64,000 nt of DNA from HGM04593 sp045631205 (GCA_045631205.1 JAZQUI010000036.1:1-64000); one strand, 5' to 3'; counted from the first letter of the stretch, positions 25,083 through 34,556 are shown. A program made the numbers and translations. The notes: generated by a model not told the origin, from the letters alone.

Positions 25083-25139
25083 CAATAATGAACGCGCGTA
25101 TGCGCGATAGGTAATCAAGGAAAAATAAATATACTAAAT

Positions 25140-26711
25140 ATGAAAGATTTTTTTGCCAAAACCAAACAACTGCTATGTCTCTCAATGGCGGGTACAGCGA
25201 TGATGCCTTTCGTTTCTTGTGATGAGAAAAAGGCTGAAAAGCCGATGAATATTCTCTATATTATGTGCGACGACCACTCTTATCAGACATTGAGTGCTTA
25301 TGATTCCACATATATACAGACACCAAACATTGACCGTATAGCAGCCGATGGTGTGCGCTTTACCAATAGTTTTGTGGCCAACTCAATCAGCGGTCCTTCG
25401 CGTGCTTGTATGCTCACTGGAAAACATAGCTTGGCAAACGGTTTTACCGACAATAGCTCTTCGTTTGACGGTGGTCAGCAGACTTATCCCAAATTGTTGC
25501 AGAAACAGGGATACGAAACAGCTGTGATTGGCAAGTGGCATCTCACATCCGACCCCACAGGTTTCGATTACTGGGATATTCTCATTGGTCAGGGTGATTA
25601 CTATAATCCCACATTCATAAAGAACGGAGAAAAGATACAGCGCAAGGGGTATGCAACCAACGTTACTACTGACCTTGCGATAGAGTGGCTTGACTCTATT
25701 CGCGACAAGAACAAGCCATTCTGTCTGCTGTTGCATCATAAGGCACCACACCGAACCTGGATGCCCGACACTTGCGACTTTGAACTGTTTGCCGACAGCG
25801 ACTTCCCTGTACCCGAAACCTTCTACGACAATTACGAAGGTCGCAAGGCTGCTGCGCAACAGAAAATGTCAATCGCAAAGGATATGGACATAGTCTATGA
25901 CCTTAAAATGGCCGACAAGGACAGTACCATACACAGCCGTCCCGACCTGGAAGAGTGGGGTCGTAGAATATACCGCACAATGGATGCCGAGCAGAAGGCT
26001 GCATGGGATGCTCACTACAATAAGGTTATAGAGAAATTCAAGGCTGCCGGGCTTACAGGCAAGGCACTCGATGAGTGGAAGTTCCAGCAATATATGCGCG
26101 ATTATCTGCGTGTGATTACCTCTGTCGATCGCAATGTGGGATACGTACTCGATTATCTCGAAGAAAATGGGCTTATGGATAATACACTCATTGTGTACAC
26201 TTCCGACCAGGGATTCTATATGGGCGAGCACGGTTGGTTCGACAAACGATTCATGTACGAAGAGTCATTCCGTACCCCATTGCTTATGCGTCTTCCCGGT
26301 GGCGTGAAGGGCGATGTTACGCAGCTTGTCCAGAATATCGACTACGCACCCACCATTCTTGAACTTGCCGGTGTTGAAATTCCCGAGGATATTCACGGCG
26401 AGTCGCTGTTGCCCTTGCTTAAAGGCGAGGAGTGGAATCCCGAGCGTAAAGCACTTTATTACCACTACTATGAGTTCCCCGATGAACATGCCGTGCGCCC
26501 CCACTATGGTGTGCGTACCGAGCGATATAAACTTATTCATTTCTATGGCGAGGATTACAGCGAGTGGGAACTCTTCGATCTGCAAAAAGACAAAAACGAA
26601 CTTTGCAACATTTATGGTGCAGAGGGTACCGAGCAACTTACCGACAGCCTTAAAGGTTTGTTGCGCGAGTTACAGGTGCTCTATGGCGAGGAAAAATTTA
26701 TTGAAAAATAG
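25140..26711 (+). CDS. Ser-type sulfatase lipoprotein (S1 family)
   Basis: A 523-residue arylsulfatase-fold enzyme that should remove sulfate esters from glycans. The N-terminus ends at a lipobox-like PFVSC (Cys27), so it may be a periplasmic or surface lipoprotein. The metal-binding Asp44-Asp45 is in YIMCDDHSY. Ser84 in SGPSR is the residue turned to formylglycine; the motif is Ser-type, the kind modified by the radical-SAM enzyme encoded next. GKWHLTSDP, HHKAPHRTWMP and YTSDQGFYMGEHGWFDKRF are the other family motifs. The closest family I recall is the GlcNAc-6-sulfatase group of gut Bacteroides; the substrate is inferred. Confidence 0.92.
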   Translation: MKDFFAKTKQLLCLSMAGTAMMPFVSCDEKKAEKPMNILYIMCDDHSYQTLSAYDSTYIQTPNIDRIAADGVRFTNSFVANSISGPSRACMLTGKHSLANGFTDNSSSFDGGQQTYPKLLQKQGYETAVIGKWHLTSDPTGFDYWDILIGQGDYYNPTFIKNGEKIQRKGYATNVTTDLAIEWLDSIRDKNKPFCLLLHHKAPHRTWMPDTCDFELFADSDFPVPETFYDNYEGRKAAAQQKMSIAKDMDIVYDLKMADKDSTIHSRPDLEEWGRRIYRTMDAEQKAAWDAHYNKVIEKFKAAGLTGKALDEWKFQQYMRDYLRVITSVDRNVGYVLDYLEENGLMDNTLIVYTSDQGFYMGEHGWFDKRFMYEESFRTPLLMRLPGGVKGDVTQLVQNIDYAPTILELAGVEIPEDIHGESLLPLLKGEEWNPERKALYYHYYEFPDEHAVRPHYGVRTERYKLIHFYGEDYSEWELFDLQKDKNELCNIYGAEGTEQLTDSLKGLLRELQVLYGEEKFIEK

Positions 26712-26716
26712 ACAGA

Positions 26717-27961
26717 ATGAAGAGTAACAAGAAGAACAATCTTAACCTCGTCGATGTTGCAAAGATGAGGCGTGCGCCCTCTTTCGGCACTATGGTAAAG
26801 CCGATAGGTTCGGCGTGCAACCTCGATTGTAACTATTGTTACTACCGCGATAAGTCCGATATATACAACAACGCAATGCCGCTTATGAGCGACGAATTGC
26901 TGGAAACGTATATAAAGCAATACATAGAGGGTGTTTCGCAGCAGTATGTAAGTTTCTGCTGGCACGGCGGTGAACCGTTGATGGCAGGGTTGCCCTTCTT
27001 CCGCAAGGCGATGGAGTTGCAGAAGAAGTATGCCGGTGGCAAGGTCATTGAGAATACCTTGCAGACAAATGGCATTCTTGTGAACGATGATTGGTGCCAC
27101 TTCTTTGCCGACAACAATTTCCTTGTAGGCCTTTCGCTTGATGGCCCCGAGGATATACACGATGCCTTCCGTCGTGACTGTGGTGGTGCTCCCACTTTCT
27201 CCCGTGTAATGAGAGCCGTGGATATGTTTACTCGTTCGGGAGTGGAATTCAATATCCTCTCTACGGTGAACAAGCGTAGCGAGGGGCGTGGTGCCGAAGT
27301 GTATAAGTTCTTGCGCACGTTGAGTAACTTTATGCAGTTCCTGCCGGTGGTGGAGTATGTGAAAGAGCGTCCCGGTCGCCGTCCGCTTATTGTGTCGCCC
27401 GACGAGGAGGATGCTGTGGAGGCTCCCTGGTCGGTGAGTGCAAAAGGATACGGTGAGTTTATGTGCAGCGTCTTCGACGAGTGGGTGAAACGTGATGTAG
27501 GGAACCGCTTTGTGCAGCTCTTTGATATAACTCTTGCCAACTGGTGCGGTGTTCCCCCGTCATTATGTGCTTTTTGTGACACCTGTGGCGATGGTCTTGT
27601 GGTGGAGCATAATGGCGATGTATATTCGTGTGACCACTTTGTCTATCCCGAGTATCGCCTGGGCAATATTAAGGAAAAGAGCATCGTGGAGATGTATCGT
27701 AGTGAGGAACAACAAGCATTCGGCCGTGACAAGCGCGAGGCACTTCCTATGGAATGCAAGCGTTGCAACTACTACTTTTTGTGCAAGGGAGAGTGTCCCA
27801 AACATCGTTTCGGCTATGCGAAGAACGGTGAGCCTTATATGAATGTGCTGTGTGAGGGTTATAAGATGTTCTTCCGCCATAGCGACCCTTATATGAGGTA
27901 TATGAAATCATTGCTTGATAAAGGTGAAACTCCTGCACTTGTGATGGATTGGAAAAAATAA
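26717..27961 (+). CDS. Anaerobic sulfatase-maturating enzyme (radical SAM, SPASM)
   Basis: A 414-residue radical-SAM enzyme that oxidises the active-site Ser or Cys of sulfatases to formylglycine without oxygen. The SAM cluster motif is CNLDCNYCYY, followed by FCWHGGEPLMAG and the substrate-binding region LQTNGILVND. The C-terminal SPASM cysteines for two auxiliary clusters are in WCGVPPSLCAFCDTCGDG, VYSCDHFVYP, CKRCNYYFLCKGECPKH and the late VLCEGY. It starts 5 bp after the sulfatase, so the two are almost certainly made together. Confidence 0.94.
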   Translation: MKSNKKNNLNLVDVAKMRRAPSFGTMVKPIGSACNLDCNYCYYRDKSDIYNNAMPLMSDELLETYIKQYIEGVSQQYVSFCWHGGEPLMAGLPFFRKAMELQKKYAGGKVIENTLQTNGILVNDDWCHFFADNNFLVGLSLDGPEDIHDAFRRDCGGAPTFSRVMRAVDMFTRSGVEFNILSTVNKRSEGRGAEVYKFLRTLSNFMQFLPVVEYVKERPGRRPLIVSPDEEDAVEAPWSVSAKGYGEFMCSVFDEWVKRDVGNRFVQLFDITLANWCGVPPSLCAFCDTCGDGLVVEHNGDVYSCDHFVYPEYRLGNIKEKSIVEMYRSEEQQAFGRDKREALPMECKRCNYYFLCKGECPKHRFGYAKNGEPYMNVLCEGYKMFFRHSDPYMRYMKSLLDKGETPALVMDWKK

Positions 27962-27993
27962 TATAAAAAACAAAATAACTAACTAAATTCAAT

Positions 27994-29916
27994 ATGGATA
28001 CAAAATTTGTACTTCCGAAAATAGGCGAGTTGCCTGTTTCTGCCTCTTTGGACAGCATTTGCAAGTTTGAAAAGGTATCTACTCTCATCTGTCCCACAGC
28101 CGACGAAGGTGCAAAGCACGCAGCCGATATTGTGGTGAAGGCTATAAACAACCATAGGGTTGATGGCCTCTTTGTGCTTGGTCTGTCAACAGGTCGCACA
28201 CCTCTCGGTCTTTATGCCGAACTTGTTAAGAGATATAAGGCCGGCGAAGTAAGTTTCAAGAATGTAAAGGTTTACAGCCTCGACGAGTTCTACCCGATGA
28301 GCCCTGAAAACCCACAGAGCCGCAACCACCGAGTGTATGAGGATTTTTTGAAATTCGTGGATATAGATCTTAAAAATGTACATTTCCCCGATGGAACTGT
28401 TCCTCGTGAGCAGGTAAACGATTATTGCAATAGTTACGAGGAGATGGTACGCAGCAAGGTCGATTTGATGATTATGGGTGTTGGTGAACTTGGCCAGATT
28501 GGCTTCAACGAGCCGGGTACATATTCAAAATCAACAACTCGTCTTGTGCAGTTGAGCTATAACTCGCGTCGCACACAAAACAAATTCTTCTCTTCTCCCA
28601 ACGAGGTACCCAAGACTGCTATAACTATGGGTATGGATACTATTATGAGTGCGAAGAAAATTGTACTTATGATGTGGGGCGAGGACAAGACAGTTATCGC
28701 TAAACAGTTGATAGAGGGTGAGTTTTCTGAAAACTTCCCCGCGACATACTTGCAGGGCCACAGAAACATCAAGGTTATAATCGACGAGGGTGCGGCACAG
28801 GAACTGACACGCGTAAAAGAGCCCTGGCTTATAGCTCCTCCCGCAGAGTGGACTCCCAAACTTATACGCAAGGCTGTTATATGGCTTTGCCAGGTGGTGG
28901 ACAAACCCATCCTGAAACTTACACACCAGGATTATATAAAGAATTCTCTCTCCGATCTGCTTGAGCGTGTTGATACTTACGACCAGATAAACATCCGCGT
29001 CTTCAACGATGTCCAGCATATAATTTCAGGATGGCCCGGTGGAAAGCCAAATGCCGACGATTCAACTCGTCCCGTGCCTTCTACTCCCTTCCCCAAACGT
29101 GTGATTATATTCTCACCGCACCCCGACGATGATGTAATCTCTATGGGTGGAACATTCAATCGTCTCATTGAGCAGGGACACGATGTGCATGTGGCATACG
29201 AGACTTCGGGTAACGTGGCTGTATATGACGATGTGGTGTTGCAGAATATAGACACTGCGCGCGAGATGGGCTTTGGTGACAAATTTGAAGAGGTACGTGA
29301 GATTATTGCAAACAAAAAGCCGGGTGAACCCGAGCCTCGTGCATTGCTCAATCTCAAAGGAGCCATACGTCGTGCCGAGGCACGTGCCGCATGTCGCTCG
29401 ATAGGTCTTGACGACAGAACAAATGCTCACTTCCTTAACCTCCCCTTCTACGAAACCGGAGGTATTAAGAAAGGCCAGCTTACCGATGCCGATATCGAGA
29501 TTGTGAAAAAACTCATGCAGGAGGTGAAACCGCATCAGATATATGCAGCCGGCGACCTCACCGACCCGCACGGTACTCATCGTGTATGTATTGAGGCTGT
29601 GTTGCGTGCATGGGAAGAGGTGAAGAACGAGCCTTGGGCACAAGAGTGTCACATTTGGCTCTATCGTGGTGCTTGGCAGGAGTGGGATTTGGCCGTAGCT
29701 GACATGGCTGTTCCTTTGAGTCCCGAGGAGATGATACGCAAGCGTCACGCTATTTTCCGTCACCTCTCGCAGAAGGATATTGTGCCTTTCCCCGGCGAAG
29801 ATGCCCGCGAGTTCTGGCAACGTGCCGAGGATCGTATGCAGGGCACTGCGCAATTGTTCGATAAAATCGGTTTGCCCGAATATCAGGCAATTGAGATATT
29901 TGTGAAGTTGCTGTAA
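27994..29916 (+). CDS. NagB-like / PIG-L (LmbE) fusion protein
   Basis: A 640-residue cytoplasmic protein with two domains. Residues 25-300 resemble glucosamine-6-phosphate deaminase (NagB): LGLSTGRTPLGLY binds phosphate and Asp97 in YSLDEFYPM matches the base Asp72 of E. coli NagB. In the next motif, GVGELGQIGFNEPG, the residues equal to Asp141 and His143 are Leu166 and Gln168; only Glu173 (Glu148) remains. Residues 368-600 are a PIG-L/LmbE N-deacetylase, with zinc ligands in FSPHPDDDV (His376, Asp379) and DPHGTHR (His526, His529). Deacetylation followed by deamination of an N-acetyl amino sugar phosphate is the tempting scheme, but the altered NagB site weakens the deaminase half. Third gene of the sulfatase operon. 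Confidence 0.85.
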   Translation: MDTKFVLPKIGELPVSASLDSICKFEKVSTLICPTADEGAKHAADIVVKAINNHRVDGLFVLGLSTGRTPLGLYAELVKRYKAGEVSFKNVKVYSLDEFYPMSPENPQSRNHRVYEDFLKFVDIDLKNVHFPDGTVPREQVNDYCNSYEEMVRSKVDLMIMGVGELGQIGFNEPGTYSKSTTRLVQLSYNSRRTQNKFFSSPNEVPKTAITMGMDTIMSAKKIVLMMWGEDKTVIAKQLIEGEFSENFPATYLQGHRNIKVIIDEGAAQELTRVKEPWLIAPPAEWTPKLIRKAVIWLCQVVDKPILKLTHQDYIKNSLSDLLERVDTYDQINIRVFNDVQHIISGWPGGKPNADDSTRPVPSTPFPKRVIIFSPHPDDDVISMGGTFNRLIEQGHDVHVAYETSGNVAVYDDVVLQNIDTAREMGFGDKFEEVREIIANKKPGEPEPRALLNLKGAIRRAEARAACRSIGLDDRTNAHFLNLPFYETGGIKKGQLTDADIEIVKKLMQEVKPHQIYAAGDLTDPHGTHRVCIEAVLRAWEEVKNEPWAQECHIWLYRGAWQEWDLAVADMAVPLSPEEMIRKRHAIFRHLSQKDIVPFPGEDAREFWQRAEDRMQGTAQLFDKIGLPEYQAIEIFVKLL

Positions 29917-29934
29917 AGGACAACATTACATAAT

Positions 29935-29968
29935 AAAAAATATGCGGGAAATTTCCCGCATATTTTTT
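29935..29968. terminator. Perfect palindromic terminator between the NagB/PIG-L and acidic-protein genes
   Basis: A perfect 34-bp palindrome with the core TATGCGGGAAATTTCCCGCATA and six A and six T at its ends. It should terminate both converging transcripts. Confidence 0.92.
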
Positions 29969-30006
29969 TTGTGCCGCAAAGCACGGATGCTTTGTGTAAA
30001 GGTTGC

Positions 30007-30330
30007 TTACTCCTCGTCATCGATAACACCGTTGTAGGCAAGTTCGCCTTCAACGATGAAGAACAACTCTTCGGGGTCGAAATCGCCGATGCCGTTCTTC
30101 TTTGCCTCTTTGGCAATGAAACGGGCAATCTCGTCAATGTCGATGTCGATATATTCGCCACCGCCGTCTAGTATGCCGCTCTTGTCGTAGTAGTCGTAGA
30201 TGGTGTCGAGGAAATAGTAAAATTCATCGTCGCTGAATTTCTCTTTCAGCTCCTGTGGCAGACGCTCGCGTATGTAGGCGATGGTTTTCTCGTCGTCGAG
30301 GTCTTCGAGGTTGAATTCGTCGTTCTGCAT
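30007..30330 (-). CDS. Small acidic conserved protein, function unknown
   Basis: A 107-residue, very acidic protein that I do not assign to a named family. It begins MQNDEFNLEDLDDEKTIAYI, contains ERLPQELKEKFSDDEFYYF and YDKSGILDGGGEYIDIDIDEI, and ends in ELAYNGVIDDEE. No signal, membrane segment, cysteine or metal motif is visible. It lies 7 bp after trxA and 29 bp short of the NagB/PIG-L side terminator, so it is probably the last gene of dnaE-trxA-this gene. The acidity suggests a binding or antagonist role, but that is only a guess. Confidence 0.7.
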   Translation of the reverse strand: MQNDEFNLEDLDDEKTIAYIRERLPQELKEKFSDDEFYYFLDTIYDYYDKSGILDGGGEYIDIDIDEIARFIAKEAKKNGIGDFDPEELFFIVEGELAYNGVIDDEE

Positions 30331-30337
30331 AGTGGTA

Positions 30338-30655
30338 TTATCCTAAAAGTGCTTCAAATTTTGCCTGTACGTCGGCTTTTGATTTTGAGCCTACGAATTT
30401 GTCAACAACTTGTCCGTCTTTGATAAAGATTACAGTGGGTACGTTGCGTATGCCATATTCAGCAGTGAGGTCGCAAGCTTCCTCGATGTCGCATTTTGCC
30501 ACGGCAATGCGGCCTTCGTACTCGTTTGCAAGTTCTTCAATGATGGGTGCGAGCTGTTTGCAGGGACCACACCAGGTTGCGCTGAAATCGAGCACAATGG
30601 GGAGATTGGTTGACATAAACTCTTGTGCGTTTTCGTCGGTTACATTAAATGCCAT
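30338..30655 (-). CDS. trxA: Cytoplasmic thioredoxin
   Basis: A 105-residue thioredoxin with no signal peptide, so it is the cytoplasmic disulfide reductant. The active site is DFSATWCGPCKQLAPII, the cis-Pro loop is NVPTVIFIKDGQ, and the length is standard for TrxA. Supplies electrons to ribonucleotide reductase, methionine sulfoxide reductase and similar enzymes by family knowledge. It sits 22 bp after dnaE and 7 bp before the small acidic gene. The exported thioredoxin-like protein at 2385 is a separate, signal-bearing protein. Confidence 0.95.
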   Translation of the reverse strand: MAFNVTDENAQEFMSTNLPIVLDFSATWCGPCKQLAPIIEELANEYEGRIAVAKCDIEEACDLTAEYGIRNVPTVIFIKDGQVVDKFVGSKSKADVQAKFEALLG

Positions 30656-30677
30656 AGTTGATATGTTTTAAAGGTTA

Positions 30678-33600
30678 TTAATTGAGTTTGTATTCTATGT
30701 TTTCTTGTTCTTTGAGGAATTCGATGAATTCGTATTCTACGGTAATATCGTGGCTCTTCGATACAAGCTCGAGCGTAAATTCGTGCTCGTGGTCTTTTAT
30801 GTTGAGTTGCAGTTTGCTTGGGCCGGGATGGTTTTCGGCGTAGTCAATAATGTACTCGTATATTTCGTCGGTAAGGCTCATTATATCAAAAGATATAGTG
30901 ATGCTTTTTACCATCTTGTCCTTAATCTCGGGCATAAGTTCTATGCTGCCTACCGAAAAGTCGAACTTTGTGGGGTCCCAACGACGCGGTGTGCAACTAC
31001 CTTTTATATATAGGAAGTTGCCGGGGATAAAGTAGTTTTGGCGTTTTATCCACTCATCGCCAAAGAAGAAAAGTTCGGCTGTTCCCGAGAAATCCTCAAC
31101 TTTTACAACTCCATAAGGGCTGCCTTTCTTGGTGAAACCGGTGCGCGGAGCTTCGGAAACAACACCACCGAAAGTTACTTTTCGTTCAACGAGTGTCTGC
31201 AAGTCGCTCATTTCCACAGCTTTTGTGTTGCAGAATTCGTTGAGGATGAGTGTGTAGTCATCGAGCGGGTGAGCCGACAAGTATATACCCACCAGGTCTC
31301 TTTCTCTGTTCAAGCGTTCAAGGGTACTCCAGTTGCTGCATTCGGGAACTTCGGGCTTGGGTATTTCGGGCATCTCTTCGGCTCCGAACAGGGTGTTCTG
31401 TGCCGATGATTTGTCGGTCTGGTAAAGGTTGCCGTAGCGGGTGAGGCACTCGAGGAACTGTTCTCCCTTGCTGTTGCAGGCGAGGTATTGTTCGCGGCTT
31501 ATGTCGCCGGGGAGCTCGTCAAATGCTCCTGACAGTGCAAGGCATTCAAGGTTCTTGCGGTTGCAAGCTGTAAGGTTTACTCGCTCCACGAAATCGAATA
31601 TACTGGTGAACGGTCCGTTGGCTTCACGTTCGTCGATGATGCTTTGCACGGCACTTTCACCTACCCCTTTCACAGCGCATAGTCCGAAGCGAATATCACC
31701 TTTCTTGTTAACACTGAATTTGCGGCGCGACTCGTTCACGTCTGGGCCCAATACGTTTATACCCATGCTCTTGCACTCCTGCATTAGCTTGGTGATTTCA
31801 GTAATCTTGTCAAGGTTTCGGCTCAATGCGCCTGCCATATATTGCGATGGGTAATGCGCTTTGAGATAGGCTGTCTGGTATGCCACCCATGAATAACAGG
31901 TGGCATGTGACTTGTTGAAGGCGTATGAGGCAAATTTTTCCCAGTCGGCCCAAATCTTTTCAAGTGTTTTTTCGGGGTGTCCGTTGGCTTTGCCTCCGTT
32001 GATGAATTTTGGTTTCAACTCATCAAGTTTGTCTTTCATCTTCTTACCCATCGCTTTGCGCAGTGTGTCGCTCTCACCGCGTGTAAAGTCGGCAAGCAGG
32101 CGCGAAAGAAGCATCACTTGCTCCTGATACACGGTAATACCATATGTGTCTTTAAGGTATTTCTCCATGCAGGGTATGTCGTATTGCACGAGCGAGGGGT
32201 CGTGTTTACGCTGTATGAAGTCGGGGATATAGTCCATTGGGCCCGGGCGGTAGAGGGCGTTCATTGCAATGAGGTCCTCGAAAGTGGTGGGCTGCAATTC
32301 GCGCAGATATTTTTGCATACCCGGTGACTCGAACTGGAATGTACCAATGGTACTGCCTTTACTGTAAAGTTCGTATGTAAGGGCATCGTCAATGGGTATT
32401 GTGTCAATATCCACATCAATTTTGAGGCTTTGGCGAATGTTCTCAATGGCTTCTTTTATTACCGAAAGGGTTTTCAGTCCAAGGAAATCCATCTTGATGA
32501 GGCCAGTTTCCTCTATTACGCTACCTTCGTATTGTGTTACGAGCATCTTTTCGCCGGTTTCTTTATCCTCGGCAATGCTTATGGGTACGTGGTCGGTTAT
32601 GTCGTCGCGGCAGATGATTGTACCGCAGGCGTGTACGCCGGTGTTGCGCACGTTACCCTCGAGCATCTTCGCGTATTTTATGGTGTCGCGCAGTATGGGG
32701 TTGGGCGAGGCTTCTGCTTCGCGTAGTTCGGGCACGGCAGCAATGGCGTTGGGAAGGTTCATCTTTTTACCGTCGGGCAGGCGGTCGGGGATGGCCTTGC
32801 ATAATCTGTTCGACTCATCGAGAGGAAGTTTCTGTACTCGTGCCACATCTTTGATGGCAAGTTTCGTTGCCATTGTTCCATAGGTGATGATGTGTGCAAC
32901 CTTCTCCTGTCCATATTTCTCGGTTACCCAGTTGAGTACACGGCCACGGCCGTCGTCGTCAAAGTCTACATCGATATCGGGGAGTGATATACGGTCGGGG
33001 TTCAGAAAACGCTCAAACAGCAGGTCGTATTTTATGGGGTCGACACGTGTTATACCAAGTGCGTAGGCAACCACACTGCCGGCTGCAGAACCTCGTCCGG
33101 GGCCTACAGAAACGCCGAGCTCTTCGCGAGCGGCGCGTATGAAGTCTTGCACTATGAGGAAGTATCCGGGGAAACCCATCGTCTTCATAATGTGCAGCTC
33201 AAAGTCGATGCGATCGGTGAGCTCCTGGCTGAATGGCTCAGTATAACATTTTCGTGCTCCGTCGTATGTGATTTTACGCAGATAGTCGCCCTCGAGTTTT
33301 ATACGATACAGTTTTTCGTAACCGCCGAGTTTTTTTATCTTGCTTTCGGCCTCTTCCTGTGAGAGTACAACATTACCTTTTTCATCTCGTGTAAACTCGT
33401 TGAAGAGGTCTTCGTGGGTGTATGTCTTGCGGTAGCCCTCCTCGGTCCCAAAATCCTCGGGGATGGCGAAAGTGGGCATAATGGGTGCGCTGTCGATGGA
33501 ATAGAATTCCACTTTGTCGCAAATTTCCACAGTGTTGGTGAGTGCTTCGGGAACGTAACCGAACATTTCGTTCATTTCGGCTTTGGTCTTGAACCACTCT

Positions 33601-34373
33601 TGCTTTGAGTAGAGCATACGTTTGGGATCGTCGAGGTCTTTGCCTGTACTCAAACAGATTAAGCGGTCGTGGGCCTCGGCATTCTCTTCGTCGACAAAGT
33701 GCACATCGTTGGTGCATACGAGTTTCACTCCGCATTTTTTACCCAGTTCTTCGAGTTGGCGGTTTACTTCAACCTGCAATGGATATACTTCGTGGTTGGC
33801 GCGTTCTATTGTAGCCTTGTGTTGTTGAAGTTCAAGATAATAGTCGTCGCCGAATATGTTTTTGAACCACATTACGGTCTCTTCGGCTTTTTCAAGTTCT
33901 CCTTTCATAAGGAGTTGTGGAATTTCTCCACCCAAGCAAGCAGAACAGCAGATGAGCCCTTCGTGATATTTCTCCAATTCCACTTTGTCGGTTCGGGGGT
34001 TGTAATAATATCCCTCCGACCATGCTTTGGAAACGATCTTTACAAGGTTGTGATAACCCTTTTCGTTTTTCGCAAGCAGTATGAGGTGGTGACCGCGCAT
34101 GTCTTCTTTAAGTTCGCGGTTGAAAAGGCGGCGTTCGGCTACATACACTTCGCATCCAATGATGGGCTTGAACTTTTCTTCGTTGCTTTTTCCTTTGTTT
34201 TTCTTGTTCACGTAATTAAAGAACTCCTTGATAGCCATCATGTTGCCGTGGTCGGTAATGGCTACGCCGCGCATTCCGTCGGCAATGGCTTTATCTACAA
34301 GACGGGCAATGGATGCTTGTCCGTCGAGTATGGAGTATTGTGTGTGAACGTGAAGATGTACAAAGTCGTGCAT
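30678..34373 (-). CDS. dnaE: DNA polymerase III alpha subunit
   Basis: The replicative polymerase catalytic subunit, 1231 residues, close to typical DnaE length. Domains in order: PHP (LHVHTQYSILDGQA at 7-20), the Pol3 palm with catalytic acidic motif PDIDVDFDDDGRGRVL at about 464-479, then the fingers and a tandem helix-hairpin-helix region. DPIKYDLLFERFLNPDR and FNKSHATCYSWVAYQTAYLK are well-conserved polymerase signatures, and the C-terminal part carries the OB-fold segment (VTFGGVVSE...GVVKVEDFSG). It is followed by trxA and the acidic gene. A small mismatch-bearing DnaA-box pair lies upstream at 34441-34460. Confidence 0.97.
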   Translation of the reverse strand: MHDFVHLHVHTQYSILDGQASIARLVDKAIADGMRGVAITDHGNMMAIKEFFNYVNKKNKGKSNEEKFKPIIGCEVYVAERRLFNRELKEDMRGHHLILLAKNEKGYHNLVKIVSKAWSEGYYYNPRTDKVELEKYHEGLICCSACLGGEIPQLLMKGELEKAEETVMWFKNIFGDDYYLELQQHKATIERANHEVYPLQVEVNRQLEELGKKCGVKLVCTNDVHFVDEENAEAHDRLICLSTGKDLDDPKRMLYSKQEWFKTKAEMNEMFGYVPEALTNTVEICDKVEFYSIDSAPIMPTFAIPEDFGTEEGYRKTYTHEDLFNEFTRDEKGNVVLSQEEAESKIKKLGGYEKLYRIKLEGDYLRKITYDGARKCYTEPFSQELTDRIDFELHIMKTMGFPGYFLIVQDFIRAAREELGVSVGPGRGSAAGSVVAYALGITRVDPIKYDLLFERFLNPDRISLPDIDVDFDDDGRGRVLNWVTEKYGQEKVAHIITYGTMATKLAIKDVARVQKLPLDESNRLCKAIPDRLPDGKKMNLPNAIAAVPELREAEASPNPILRDTIKYAKMLEGNVRNTGVHACGTIICRDDITDHVPISIAEDKETGEKMLVTQYEGSVIEETGLIKMDFLGLKTLSVIKEAIENIRQSLKIDVDIDTIPIDDALTYELYSKGSTIGTFQFESPGMQKYLRELQPTTFEDLIAMNALYRPGPMDYIPDFIQRKHDPSLVQYDIPCMEKYLKDTYGITVYQEQVMLLSRLLADFTRGESDTLRKAMGKKMKDKLDELKPKFINGGKANGHPEKTLEKIWADWEKFASYAFNKSHATCYSWVAYQTAYLKAHYPSQYMAGALSRNLDKITEITKLMQECKSMGINVLGPDVNESRRKFSVNKKGDIRFGLCAVKGVGESAVQSIIDEREANGPFTSIFDFVERVNLTACNRKNLECLALSGAFDELPGDISREQYLACNSKGEQFLECLTRYGNLYQTDKSSAQNTLFGAEEMPEIPKPEVPECSNWSTLERLNRERDLVGIYLSAHPLDDYTLILNEFCNTKAVEMSDLQTLVERKVTFGGVVSEAPRTGFTKKGSPYGVVKVEDFSGTAELFFFGDEWIKRQNYFIPGNFLYIKGSCTPRRWDPTKFDFSVGSIELMPEIKDKMVKSITISFDIMSLTDEIYEYIIDYAENHPGPSKLQLNIKDHEHEFTLELVSKSHDITVEYEFIEFLKEQENIEYKLN

Positions 34374-34440
34374 GTTATACCTATTTGTGATATTTAATTG
34401 TGATAAAGTTAATAGGTTTTATTCAATCGGCGCAGTTCTT

Positions 34441-34460
34441 TGTGGAAAAAGTTATCAACA
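34441..34460. other. Two DnaA-box-like nonamers, each with one mismatch
   Basis: TGTGGAAAA at 34441-34449 and TTATCAACA at 34452-34460 each differ by one base from the DnaA consensus (TGTGGATAA / TTATCCACA). They lie between dnaE and psd. Two one-off matches in AT-rich DNA can arise by chance. Confidence 0.25.
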
Positions 34461-34556
34461 ATTTTATATATTGTTTTAAAGTGTTCTTTCTGTGCTTGTT
34501 GCCCGTTGGTCAATTAAAGAATATTTTGTTATAATGGTGTTTTTCTTGTTTTTTTA

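Noticed and set aside
29113..29853. A 246-codon open frame on the minus strand
   Set aside because: Antisense to the PIG-L part of the fusion protein, where the sense frame carries intact zinc motifs.
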